A DNA stretch of 33,687 nucleotides, taken from Xenococcaceae cyanobacterium MO_234.B1 (GTDB lineage Bacteria; Cyanobacteriota; Cyanobacteriia; Cyanobacteriales; Xenococcaceae). The stretch lies in contig JASJEK010000077.1 in assembly GCA_030064915.1 (NCBI GenBank), positions 1 through 33,687 of the forward strand, written 5' to 3'. The notes beneath the pieces are model-generated. The model saw nothing but the letters and a program-made list of their open reading frames with translations, was not told the origin of the DNA and did not search any database. Both the position numbers and the translations under genes were made by a program. Below are positions 26,664-33,687 of the stretch, piece after piece; positions within the stretch are counted from its first letter, which is position 1, and every line of letters starts with the position of its first letter.

Positions 26664-27059
26664 TTAAAATTTCGCGGATAATTTTTCGGCTGCCGGACAA
26701 TGGGTAATAGAGTTTAAGTGTAACTGAGTTTGTTTTCCCCAATTAGCAGAATTGTACCAACGACTCAGCCAAAATTGGGATTGGTTAAAACTTTCAGAAG
26801 TTGTGCTAATTTTACAGAGATTGTTAATTCCATCAAGTACACGATTTTCTTTGCCTAACCTTAAGGCATTCAAAACAATTAATTTGTCTAGGTTACTCTG
26901 GCAAGTATCAGGAAACTGCTCTTGTAGTTGTTCTTGCCCTTGCTCAAGGCGGATACGCCAATCTTCTTGAGTAGCCACCTCAGCAGGAATTGGAGCTATG
27001 CACAAAGTTGACGAAGTCCAAGCAGAGTCAGCCCTTGAAGGGCGGAGTACCTTGGACAT
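26664..27059 (-). CDS. hypothetical protein with repeat element at its N-terminus
   Basis: This is a 131-codon frame. Its first 15 residues (SKVLRPSRADSAWTS) come from a family A hairpin element, so the annotated ATG is probably not the original start. The frame stays open upstream to about 27140 without a standard start codon. From residue ~25 the chain is protein-like (EDWRIRLEQGQEQLQEQF, CQSNLDKLIVLNALRLG, SQFWLSRWYNSANW). No family is recognised. It ends 35 bp before the start of the next decayed gene, suggesting a former two-gene operon. Confidence 0.5.
   Translation of the reverse strand: MSKVLRPSRADSAWTSSTLCIAPIPAEVATQEDWRIRLEQGQEQLQEQFPDTCQSNLDKLIVLNALRLGKENRVLDGINNLCKISTTSESFNQSQFWLSRWYNSANWGKQTQLHLNSITHCPAAEKLSAKF
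27016..27057. repeat. palindromic element family A, copy 1
   Basis: These 42 bp are bounded by GTCCAAG and CTTGGAC (7 bp perfect). Inside is GCCCTT-G-AAGGGC (27031-27043). The right 17 bases are identical to copy 2 in the SPOR gene. Confidence 0.82.
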
Positions 27060-27437
27060 TGATAATGATTGAGAATCAAGACTATCGTTTTCTTGTGAAA
27101 GTTTATGCTGCGAATTGTTGAAGAAAATTACTATGGGAAAGTGAAATCAAAACAAGTTAAATATATTTTTTTTGTAAAGCTTAAATTGAATTAAAATTTT
27201 ACACTTAATTATTTTGTCGTCTAAAATATTTACCAAATTATTTTAAAAGAATATTCATTAATACTTTATCTAATCTTTTTAAAATTATATCAAAACTTTA
27301 AATATCTACCATGACATTTTAAGAAAGATGTCAGTAAAATTGTCGTTATAAAACTAATAGCCCCCAGATAATTACTAACTTAGATATAAATTCGATAGTT
27401 AATTTCTGGAAACTTAAATATATAATCAATAAAAACT
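27060..27437. other. AT-rich upstream region of the peroxidase gene
   Basis: No gene of its own is seen, apart from the start-less upstream extension of the minus-strand frame. The stretch is strongly AT-rich and probably holds the peroxidase promoter; no convincing box pair stands out. Confidence 0.5.
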
Positions 27438-30400
27438 ATGACTAATACTGTTATTAACAACAATATTTTTCAAACTCCAGATATCGAATTTCGTTCCTAT
27501 GACGGGAGTGATAATAATCTCAACAATCCCAATTATGGTGTTACTGGAACTCCCCTTCTCAATAAAGCAGTCTTAGACTATGGTGATGGCTATGCTTCCC
27601 CCGCAGGAGCAGATCGTGCAAATCCTCGTATTATCAGCAATGCCATTGCACAACAAAATCAAAACATTGATAGTGCTCGCGGTTTAACTAATACTATTTG
27701 GGCATTTGGACAATTTCTTGACCACGATCTGACTTTAGTTCCAAACCGAGACGTATTAGCTAATATTCTAGTACCTAAAGGCGATACCTTCCTTGACCCA
27801 TCAGGTACAGGTACGGTAGAGATCGTCATGAATGAGAGTGAATTCATTCCAGGGACAGGTACAGAACCCAGTAACCCTCGTCAGCTACCCACTGGGATTA
27901 CATCTTGGATTGATGGTTCTAATATTTATGGTTCTGATGCAGAAAGAGCCAATTTTTTACGCACCGGACAAGGAGGAAAACTCAAAGTCAGTTCGGGAAA
28001 CCTACTGCCTTTTAATGATGGAACGCAAGCCAATGATAATCCTAGAGATAGTGATCCTACAAGTCTTTTTCTCGCAGGGGATGTTAGGGCTAACGAAAAC
28101 TCAGTACTAGCATCAATGCACACCCTATTTGTTAGGGAACACAATCGTATCGCTAGAGAATTAGCTGTAGCTCATCCAGATTGGACAGATGAACAAATCT
28201 ATCAAAGAGCTAGAGATATTAATATTGCTCAATATCAATCTATTATTTATAACGAATACTTACCTTCTTTACTAGGTTTAGATGCTTTACCCGAATACAA
28301 CGGTTACGATGCTGAAATCGACCCTAGTATTACCCGTGTTTTTGCCACTGCTGCTTTTCGCTTCGGTCATAGCCAAGTAAGTTCCGAAGTTCCACGCCTT
28401 GACCCCCAGGGCAACGAAATTCCCGAAGGTAGTTTAACTCTTGCTGATATCTTTTTTCAGTCTGCTGCTGTAGTTCAAGAAACTGGGATTGACCCAATTT
28501 TGAGGGGTGTTGCTTCTTCTCTGAGTCAGAATATAGACCCTAAAACCATAGATGATCTTCGGAATCTGTTGTTTGGTTTTGGAGCAACCCCTGCGGGACG
28601 AGACTTATTTGCAATTAATATCAATCGCGGACGGCTCAACGGTTTGGCGGACTACAACACCATTCGTCAGGCTTACGGTTTAGATAAAGTTAATAGCTTT
28701 GCTGAGATTACTTCCGATGCTCAATTACAAGCTGAATTAGCTAATCTCTACGGCACAGTGGATGATATAGACGCTTTTGTGGGTTTGATTGCCGAAGATC
28801 ATGTTCCTGGTGCTGCGGTAGGAGAAACCATTAGAGCCATTTTAGTGCATCAGTTCGTAGCTTTACGAGACGGCGATCGCTTTTACTATGAAAATACTTT
28901 CTCTCCTGAAGAAATCGCCATTATTGAGCAAACTACTCTTTCCGATATTATTCGTCGCAATACCAATACTACCATCATTCAAGATAACGCCTTCTCTCTG
29001 CTCAATGAAGGAACAATGGCTAGTGAATTTCTCAATGGTGGTTTAGGACAAGATACGATCTACGGGAATGATGGGAATGATGAGATCGAGGGAAATGGTG
29101 CAAACGACCTCTTATTCGGGAATCTCGGCAACGATACTTTACTAGGAGGAAAGGGAGAAGATACTCTAAATGGCGGTAACGACAATGATTTACTCCGAGG
29201 ACAAGATGGCAACGATCTTCTGTCTGGTAACCTTGGCGCAGATATTCTATACGGTGGTGATGGAAACGACCTACTTCAAGGGAATCTAGGCAACGATAGT
29301 TTAATGGGCAATGTAGGAGATGATAGCCTCTCTGGTGGGGAAGGAGAAGACACCCTAGAAGGAGGTGATGATAATGATCTGCTACAAGGACAAGAAGGAA
29401 ACGATTTATTATTTGGTAATGCTGGTGCAGATAATATTTTCGGAGACAACGGTTTCGATATTCTCTATGGCGGTAATGGTGATGACCAAATACGAGGTAA
29501 TAACGGTAACGATTCATTAGAAGGACAAGGGGATAATGACAGTCTCTATGGTGATGATGGCTTTGATACCTTATTCGGAAATCAAGGAGATGATGTTTTA
29601 TTCGGTGGTAGAGGAAATGATGAACTACGAGGTAATAAGGACAATGATACCCTTGATGGTGGTTTAGGTTTTGATACTCTCATCGGAGGAGAGGGAAGCG
29701 ATCACTTTATCTTGCGTCAACAAAGTGGTAGAGATCAAATTCAAGACTATCAAGACGGTGTAGATAAGTTTATCTTGACAAGTGGACTGACTTTTAATGA
29801 CCTGAAACTAATTCAAGGAATTAATAATATTTCGATTCGTACCAAAGGTACAAATGAATTACTAGCACTAATGAATAATGTTGGGGTTAACTCTCTTGAT
29901 GCAGATGATTTCATTGTTTCTCTTTCCCAAGACAACACCGAAACCGCTACTGTAGACTATTCAACAGAAGAGGATACTGGGACTAGGGAAGCTGTTGCCT
30001 CCGAGACCGCAGGAGAAGAGTACACTGCTAATAACGATACTTTAGAAAAGTCCCCAGTTATTGGCGATGCTGAAGTTAACTTGAGTAATCCTAATCCTGT
30101 TAATAGTCCTAGAGCCACTTCTTCTAGCCCAGATACAATTCAAAATGATGCTCAAAATGACCCTCAAAATAAGGGTCAACTCGTTGACATTAGTATGGGC
30201 GGAACTAACAATACAATTGATGGAATGGCTTATGATACTAATCCCGCCAATAACAACAATATCAGTACTACCCTAAGGGATGACCTCTTAAATCTAGGTA
30301 TAAAGGCTGCATTCGACAATCTAGTTGGATTCTATGAAATTGTAGATATGAATGGTGGCATTGACATCGATAGAGATGGAGTTGACGATCTTATGCCTGG

Positions 30401-30809
30401 AGACACTGGTTATGCTAAAGCTGCCATAGTTAATCGCATTACCAACTGGGAACTAAGAGCAGGTTCTTCGGGAGATCCTAGCAAAAATACTACCACAGAA
30501 CAATTTGGCGATGTAATCATCACTGGCGGTAAAATGTATGCGCCGTTTGTCATTGCTAATGCTGGTGAAATAGGCTTTGAGGGCTTCGTTGCTGCTGAAG
30601 ATGGGGAAAATGATGGAGAATTTAATGAAGCAGCAACTAATATAGATGATATGGTTGCTTATTTTGCCTTTATAGGAGCTAATCCAGATGGAGCAGTTCA
30701 TTTAAAAGCTCGCGGAGACAAGACTTTTGGGTTTGAAGATTTACCAGCTAATCTTGGGGTCTCGGATAATGACTTTGACGATGCTATCTTTAGTTTTAAT
30801 TTCCAGTAA
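27438..30809 (+). CDS. animal-type haem peroxidase with RTX repeats and DUF4114 domain
   Basis: This is a 1123-residue, probably secreted enzyme. Residues ~20-525 form a peroxidasin/myeloperoxidase-like domain with the catalytic set: distal His96 in FGQFLDHD, Arg233-Glu234 in FVREHNRIA and proximal His311 in FRFGHSQ. From ~533 to ~770 come RTX nonapeptides (GGxGxDxL-type, such as GNDLLSGNLGAD) that fold with Ca2+. A linker (~800-900) leads to a C-terminal DUF4114 domain (~915-1123, ending in GFEDLPANLGVSDNDFDDAI). There is no N-terminal signal peptide, so export by a type I system is expected from the RTX part. Bacterial relatives have been linked to halide oxidation or defence; the substrate here is unknown. 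Confidence 0.93.
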   Translation: MTNTVINNNIFQTPDIEFRSYDGSDNNLNNPNYGVTGTPLLNKAVLDYGDGYASPAGADRANPRIISNAIAQQNQNIDSARGLTNTIWAFGQFLDHDLTLVPNRDVLANILVPKGDTFLDPSGTGTVEIVMNESEFIPGTGTEPSNPRQLPTGITSWIDGSNIYGSDAERANFLRTGQGGKLKVSSGNLLPFNDGTQANDNPRDSDPTSLFLAGDVRANENSVLASMHTLFVREHNRIARELAVAHPDWTDEQIYQRARDINIAQYQSIIYNEYLPSLLGLDALPEYNGYDAEIDPSITRVFATAAFRFGHSQVSSEVPRLDPQGNEIPEGSLTLADIFFQSAAVVQETGIDPILRGVASSLSQNIDPKTIDDLRNLLFGFGATPAGRDLFAININRGRLNGLADYNTIRQAYGLDKVNSFAEITSDAQLQAELANLYGTVDDIDAFVGLIAEDHVPGAAVGETIRAILVHQFVALRDGDRFYYENTFSPEEIAIIEQTTLSDIIRRNTNTTIIQDNAFSLLNEGTMASEFLNGGLGQDTIYGNDGNDEIEGNGANDLLFGNLGNDTLLGGKGEDTLNGGNDNDLLRGQDGNDLLSGNLGADILYGGDGNDLLQGNLGNDSLMGNVGDDSLSGGEGEDTLEGGDDNDLLQGQEGNDLLFGNAGADNIFGDNGFDILYGGNGDDQIRGNNGNDSLEGQGDNDSLYGDDGFDTLFGNQGDDVLFGGRGNDELRGNKDNDTLDGGLGFDTLIGGEGSDHFILRQQSGRDQIQDYQDGVDKFILTSGLTFNDLKLIQGINNISIRTKGTNELLALMNNVGVNSLDADDFIVSLSQDNTETATVDYSTEEDTGTREAVASETAGEEYTANNDTLEKSPVIGDAEVNLSNPNPVNSPRATSSSPDTIQNDAQNDPQNKGQLVDISMGGTNNTIDGMAYDTNPANNNNISTTLRDDLLNLGIKAAFDNLVGFYEIVDMNGGIDIDRDGVDDLMPGDTGYAKAAIVNRITNWELRAGSSGDPSKNTTTEQFGDVIITGGKMYAPFVIANAGEIGFEGFVAAEDGENDGEFNEAATNIDDMVAYFAFIGANPDGAVHLKARGDKTFGFEDLPANLGVSDNDFDDAIFSFNFQ

Positions 30810-30821
30810 ACTTTTAATCCA

Positions 30822-30846
30822 AGCTAATAGTTAATAGCTATTAGCT
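30822..30846 (+). terminator. hairpin after the peroxidase gene
   Basis: A 9 bp perfect stem, AGCTAATAG with CTATTAGCT, and a 7-base loop lie 13 bp after the stop. It is AT-rich and no T tract follows, so termination is only plausible. Confidence 0.4.
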
Positions 30847-31223
30847 ATAGGCTAGAACACTATACAAGCTGTTACTTTCTACTTTAAAATTAACTTGCTA
30901 CTTGCGGTGTCGGGATGGGGGAAATATTTGTTTAGGGTTTTTCTGCTTCAAGTTAAAAATTAAATGTAATTTCCTCCTTTCTCCCCCCTGCGGATTTTTA
31001 TCCCTGAAAGCACGCCGAAGGCGACCCGCGATAGGTAGTGCACCGTTGCTATTTGCTACTGTAGGGACTTAGCATGCTACGTCCCTACTTAACCGAGACT
31101 TATCGGAATGGGGGCAACAGCTCTATTGTAGAAAGTTAACTTGCCATCAAACTAGAGTTAAAATAGCTTTACAGCAATAACAGTTTGTAATTGGGCGATC
31201 TCGACTAAAGAAAATCGAAAATC
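30847..31223. other. intergenic region with palindromes
   Basis: No gene is seen. It contains a small CGCC/GGCG triloop hairpin (31013-31023) and the second copy of the 28 bp palindrome, in a locally GC-rich patch that contrasts with the flanks. Confidence 0.55.
31061..31088. repeat. 28 bp palindrome family B, copy 2
   Basis: The arms GTAGGGACTTAGCA and TGCTACGTCCCTAC are inverted with one mismatch. It shares the centre TAGCATGCTACGTC, the preceding TTGCTACT and the following CGAGAYTTAT (five bases further off) with copy 1 at 26038. The inner flank base changed on both arms (GGGAC/GTCCC against GTGAC/GTCGC). Confidence 0.85.
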
Positions 31224-32168
31224 ATGGCAGAAAAGATTAGCAATTCATCAGAAAAACTGCTACTAAAACCAGGTACTCTTTGGGAAAGATCGACCCACCA
31301 AACAGAATACGCTCGTAAAACTGGCGCACTACAATCAATTGCTACTGACTATCAATTTATTCAGCAAGAGGATATTTCTTTTCTGGTTCGCAGTGTTTCC
31401 AATTTAGCGAGAAAAGAAAAAGCTCAACAACAACAAAAGCAAAAAGAAATCAGCACAGGTAAGTATTTTGATCCTTTTCTGCCCTATGAAGAGGATTTAT
31501 TTGTAAGCGATATTTCTCCTACCCATTTTTGTCTGCTAAATAAATTTAATGTGGTAGATCATCACTTACTAATGGTGACTCGCGCTTTTGAAGAACAAGA
31601 TGAGTTACTCAATATCAACGATTTTGTGGCCTTGTGGGCTTGTATGCAGGAAATTGATGGATTAGCTTTTTACAATGGCGGTAAGATTGCTGGTGCTTCC
31701 CAAAGACACAAACATCTACAAATTGTTCCTCTTCCTTTTATTCCCGATACCGATTTAATTCCCATTCAACCAGCTATCAATCAAGTAGTATATAGGAACT
31801 CCTTTGGTACAATACCAAGTTTTCCTTTTCGTCATGCGATCGCCAGAATCAAAATTACGGAGCTAGATAGTCCTTTGGTTGCTGCTAAAGTGATGCTCGA
31901 TTGCTATTACTCTTTACTAGAAACAGTGGGTTTATCCCCAGATACTGAGACATCTTTACAACCAGGACCCTATAATTTGTTGGTTACTCGTAACTGGATG
32001 CTACTAGTTCCGCGATCGCAAGAAGCTTTTGCCTCTATTTTTATTAATTCTCTGGGTTTTGCTGGTTCTCTCTTTGTTCGCGATCGCACTTCTTTGCAGT
32101 TATTACAAGAATTAACTCCGATGACAATTTTGACTGGTGTGGGTGTGACAGTAATCAGTAATCAGTAA
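31224..32168 (+). CDS. Ap4A phosphorylase / ATP adenylyltransferase family protein
   Basis: This 314-residue cytoplasmic protein has a HIT-like active site: GASQRHKHLQIVPLP with His162, His164 and Gln166, preceded by FYNGGKIA. Upstream, LLNKFNVVDHHLLMVTRAFE matches the nucleotide-binding β-strands of the APA2-like family. Such enzymes split diadenosine tetraphosphate with phosphate, giving ADP and ATP, or run the reverse. The last codons (VISNQ) and the stop are made of a heptamer repeat, so the C-terminus may have been altered by repeat expansion. Confidence 0.88.
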   Translation: MAEKISNSSEKLLLKPGTLWERSTHQTEYARKTGALQSIATDYQFIQQEDISFLVRSVSNLARKEKAQQQQKQKEISTGKYFDPFLPYEEDLFVSDISPTHFCLLNKFNVVDHHLLMVTRAFEEQDELLNINDFVALWACMQEIDGLAFYNGGKIAGASQRHKHLQIVPLPFIPDTDLIPIQPAINQVVYRNSFGTIPSFPFRHAIARIKITELDSPLVAAKVMLDCYYSLLETVGLSPDTETSLQPGPYNLLVTRNWMLLVPRSQEAFASIFINSLGFAGSLFVRDRTSLQLLQELTPMTILTGVGVTVISNQ

Positions 32169-32199
32169 TCAGTAATCAATTATCAATTATCAATTAATC
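32151..32199. repeat. heptamer tandem repeat overlapping a gene end
   Basis: Four GTAATCA units (32151-32178) are followed by two ATTATCA units and a partial one. The first two and a half units are coding, and the third supplies the TAA stop of the Ap4A phosphorylase-like gene. Confidence 0.9.
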
Positions 32200-32268
32200 A
32201 CTCCTAATTCCGAACTCACCTTATGGTAGGTTGTAATCTATAACTTGCTAATTTTAATCCTTAACTTT

Positions 32269-33186
32269 ATGAAAATCGCAATCACTGGTGCAACGGGATT
32301 TGTCGGGACTCGCCTCGTCGAACAATTAAATACTCAAGGTCATCAAATATTAGTTCTAACTCGCAACAGTTCCAAAGCCCAAAAAGTCTTTCCTAGTTCC
32401 GCTTTTCCTAAATTGGAAATAGTAGAATATACCCCGACAGAATCAGGAAGTTGGCAACAAGCTATTTCAGGTTGCGATGCTTTAGTTAACCTGGCTGGCG
32501 AGCCTATTTCTGAACGTTGGACACCAGAACATAAGCAAGCTATTCTTGAAAGCCGTCAGTTGGGGACCAGAAAGCTAGTTGAGGCGATCGCTAAAGCCGA
32601 AGTCAAACCCCAAGTTTTAGTCAGCGGTTCAGCCATTGGCTACTATGGTACGAGCGAAACCACAGACTTTGATGAAAACAGTGCTTCAGGAAATGACTTT
32701 TTGGCTCAAGTCTGTCAGCAATGGGAAGCAGAAGCAGAAAAGGTTAAAGAGTCAGGAGTGAGATTAGTAATCCTTCGTATTGGTATTGTTTTGGGTAATG
32801 GGGGCGCATTGGGGAAAATGATCAACCCCTTCAAAATGTTTGCAGGAGGTCCTATTGGCAGTGGTCGTCAGTGGTTTAGCTGGATTCATCGAGACGATCT
32901 CGTAAATTTAATTATTGAAGCTACCCAAAGACAAGATATGGCAGGAGCTTATAATGCTACTGCCCCCAATGCTGTGAGAATGAAAGATTTTTGTCAAACT
33001 TTAGGAGAAGTAATGAACCGCCCTTCTTGGTTGCCTGTTCCTGACTTTGTCCTAGAACTATTATTAGGGGATGGTGCGATCGTGGTTTTAGAAGGTCAAC
33101 AAGTACTACCCAAAAAAACTCAAAGTATCGGCTTTAAATATCAATATCCCAATCTTAAGCCAGCACTTCAAGACATTGTAAATTGA
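32269..33186 (+). CDS. TIGR01777-family NAD-dependent epimerase-like protein (SulA/YfcH type)
   Basis: This 305-residue protein starts at the ATG at 32269; a TTG at 32245 would add eight poorly fitting residues. The N-terminal dinucleotide motif is [12 protein letters not shown]. Then come [19 protein letters not shown], the SGSAIGYYG segment with the SDR-like tyrosine, and the C-terminal [14 protein letters not shown] and YNATAP stretches typical of TIGR01777/YfcH proteins. In plants and cyanobacteria this family includes proteins proposed to act in cell division (GC1/SulA) or chlorophyll handling; the reaction is not established. Confidence 0.9.
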   Translation: MKIAITGATGFVGTRLVEQLNTQGHQILVLTRNSSKAQKVFPSSAFPKLEIVEYTPTESGSWQQAISGCDALVNLAGEPISERWTPEHKQAILESRQLGTRKLVEAIAKAEVKPQVLVSGSAIGYYGTSETTDFDENSASGNDFLAQVCQQWEAEAEKVKESGVRLVILRIGIVLGNGGALGKMINPFKMFAGGPIGSGRQWFSWIHRDDLVNLIIEATQRQDMAGAYNATAPNAVRMKDFCQTLGEVMNRPSWLPVPDFVLELLLGDGAIVVLEGQQVLPKKTQSIGFKYQYPNLKPALQDIVN

Positions 33187-33329
33187 GGAATAAGTCTTAA
33201 TTTGCCAAGCCTTTCCATAACCCTAAAGATTTTCGAGAAATGAGATAAGTAGGGCTTGCTGAATAAAAGTGTAAGGTAAGCTAAATAAAGGTTTTGAGCC
33301 TTTTTTTACCAAAAAAGTGCAAGGTTATA
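33187..33329. terminator. 3' region of the epimerase gene with candidate terminator
   Basis: The AAAGG (33287-33291)/CCTTT (33299-33303) hairpin followed by four more T is a weak intrinsic terminator about 100 bp past the stop. Around it AAGTGTAAGGT (33267-33277) and AAGTGCAAGGT (33315-33325) form a near-perfect direct repeat, and AGGGCTTGCTGAATAAA at 33251 resembles cyanobacterial IS ends I have seen. An IS remnant is possible. Confidence 0.4.
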
Positions 33330-33450
33330 ATACTAAATCCGATTCTCATATCCACCTTATTTTTGTAGTCTGCGAAGGCAGACTTTGCTTGTCTAGCAAG
33401 AGGTTTTAACCTCTAGGCTATAAGTAGGTTTTGACAACAGGATTTGGTAT
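33330..33450. repeat. 121 bp composite palindromic element
   Basis: The outer arms ATACTAAATCC (33330-33340) and GGATTTGGTAT (33440-33450) pair over 11 bp with one G-T. They enclose three hairpins in a row: AGTCTGC/GCAGACT (33367-33384), CTTG/CAAG (33388-33400) and AGAGGTT/AACCTCT (33399-33414). No gene is inside. It looks like a non-autonomous element or a structured RNA module upstream of the transaldolase gene. Confidence 0.65.
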
Positions 33451-33485
33451 AAGTAGTTATGCAAAATTAATTTGATAGTTGAGAT

Positions 33486-33510
33486 AGGGAGTAGGGGAGT
33501 AGGGAATAGG
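33486..33510. repeat. short G-rich tandem repeat
   Basis: Units like GGGAGTAG recur three times imperfectly, of the STRR kind, about 95 bp before the transaldolase start. Confidence 0.6.
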
Positions 33511-33604
33511 AAATGTACAAATAATTCTGCCTAGGTACTTAACTGCCTCAAAAGCTTACTCTTGCAATACCAGACAAATAACACAAAACAAATAGGAGTC
33601 AAAC

Positions 33605-33687
33605 ATGGCAACCAATTTACTAGAACAACTAAAAGAAGTAACTGTCGTTGTAGCAGATACGGGGGATATTCAGGCGATCGAAACCTT
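33605..33687 (+). CDS. tal: transaldolase (5' end only)
   Basis: The first 27 codons run off the right edge. The sequence TNLLEQLKEVTVVVADTGDI is the characteristic start of cyanobacterial transaldolases, which transfer a dihydroxyacetone unit between sugar phosphates in the pentose phosphate pathway. A strong AGGAG ribosome site precedes the ATG. The identification rests on the N-terminus alone. Confidence 0.85.
   Translation, partial: MATNLLEQLKEVTVVVADTGDIQAIET

Noticed and set aside
29032-29517. Long minus-strand frame opposite the RTX repeats
   Set aside because: His/Tyr/Leu-rich mirror of the nonapeptide repeats; the plus-strand gene is certain.

Overview
The window is cyanobacterial chromosome. 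It carries photosystem I genes (psaI, psaL), hemF, ilvC and ilvB of branched-chain amino-acid synthesis, fabG and the start of a transaldolase gene. The octamer GCGATCGC (HIP1, for example at 4117, 4297 and 5221) recurs on an AT-rich background, and families typical of cyanobacteria are present (DUF928, CHASE2-GGDEF, Tll0287-like DUF3365, pentapeptide repeats). No rRNA, tRNA or CRISPR array was found. The lineage cannot be fixed from sequence alone; a unicellular or pleurocapsalean-type cyanobacterium is a reasonable guess.

Layout. 1-1100: divergent psaI and psaL. 1100-6660: a small winged-helix protein, an SdhC-like cytochrome b, a DUF928/CHASE2-GGDEF pair, ilvC and a small conserved protein. 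6660-8800: fabG, then a GC-rich island of triloop hairpins, a decayed ISL3-type transposase and a short element with terminal inverted repeats. 8800-11740: a haem-binding DUF3365-HAMP membrane sensor followed by a MscS channel with a split cyclic-nucleotide-binding-like domain. 11990-14130 (minus strand): a laforin-like dual-specificity phosphatase and larC. 14170-17380: a YciO/Sua5-type protein, a membrane protein and an SSS symporter, close together. 17700-22260: a pentapeptide-repeat protein, a SPOR protein whose gene is riddled with palindromic inserts, and ilvB with a C-terminal zinc ribbon. 22690-27060: hemF, an IS607-type element (frameshifted tnpA, zinc-finger-less tnpB) and two decaying hypothetical genes. 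27438-30809: a large haem peroxidase with RTX repeats and a DUF4114 tail. 31220-33687: an Ap4A phosphorylase-like protein, a TIGR01777 epimerase, a composite palindromic element and the start of a transaldolase gene.

Most genes are single housekeeping or envelope/signalling units, not one pathway. ilvB and ilvC act in successive steps of valine/isoleucine synthesis but lie 14 kb apart. Likely functional pairs are psaI/psaL, DUF928/CHASE2-GGDEF, the haem sensor and MscS channel, and tnpA/tnpB.

The most unusual signal is the density of small palindromic elements. A 42-43 bp hairpin family occurs three times, twice inside one gene in different reading frames, and its outer arms show a compensatory base change. 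A 28 bp palindrome occurs twice with shared flanks. A 360 bp island is built of five triloop hairpins, and a 121 bp composite lies before the transaldolase gene. Heptamer tandem repeats and perfect 18-19 bp duplications also occur, some overlapping gene ends.
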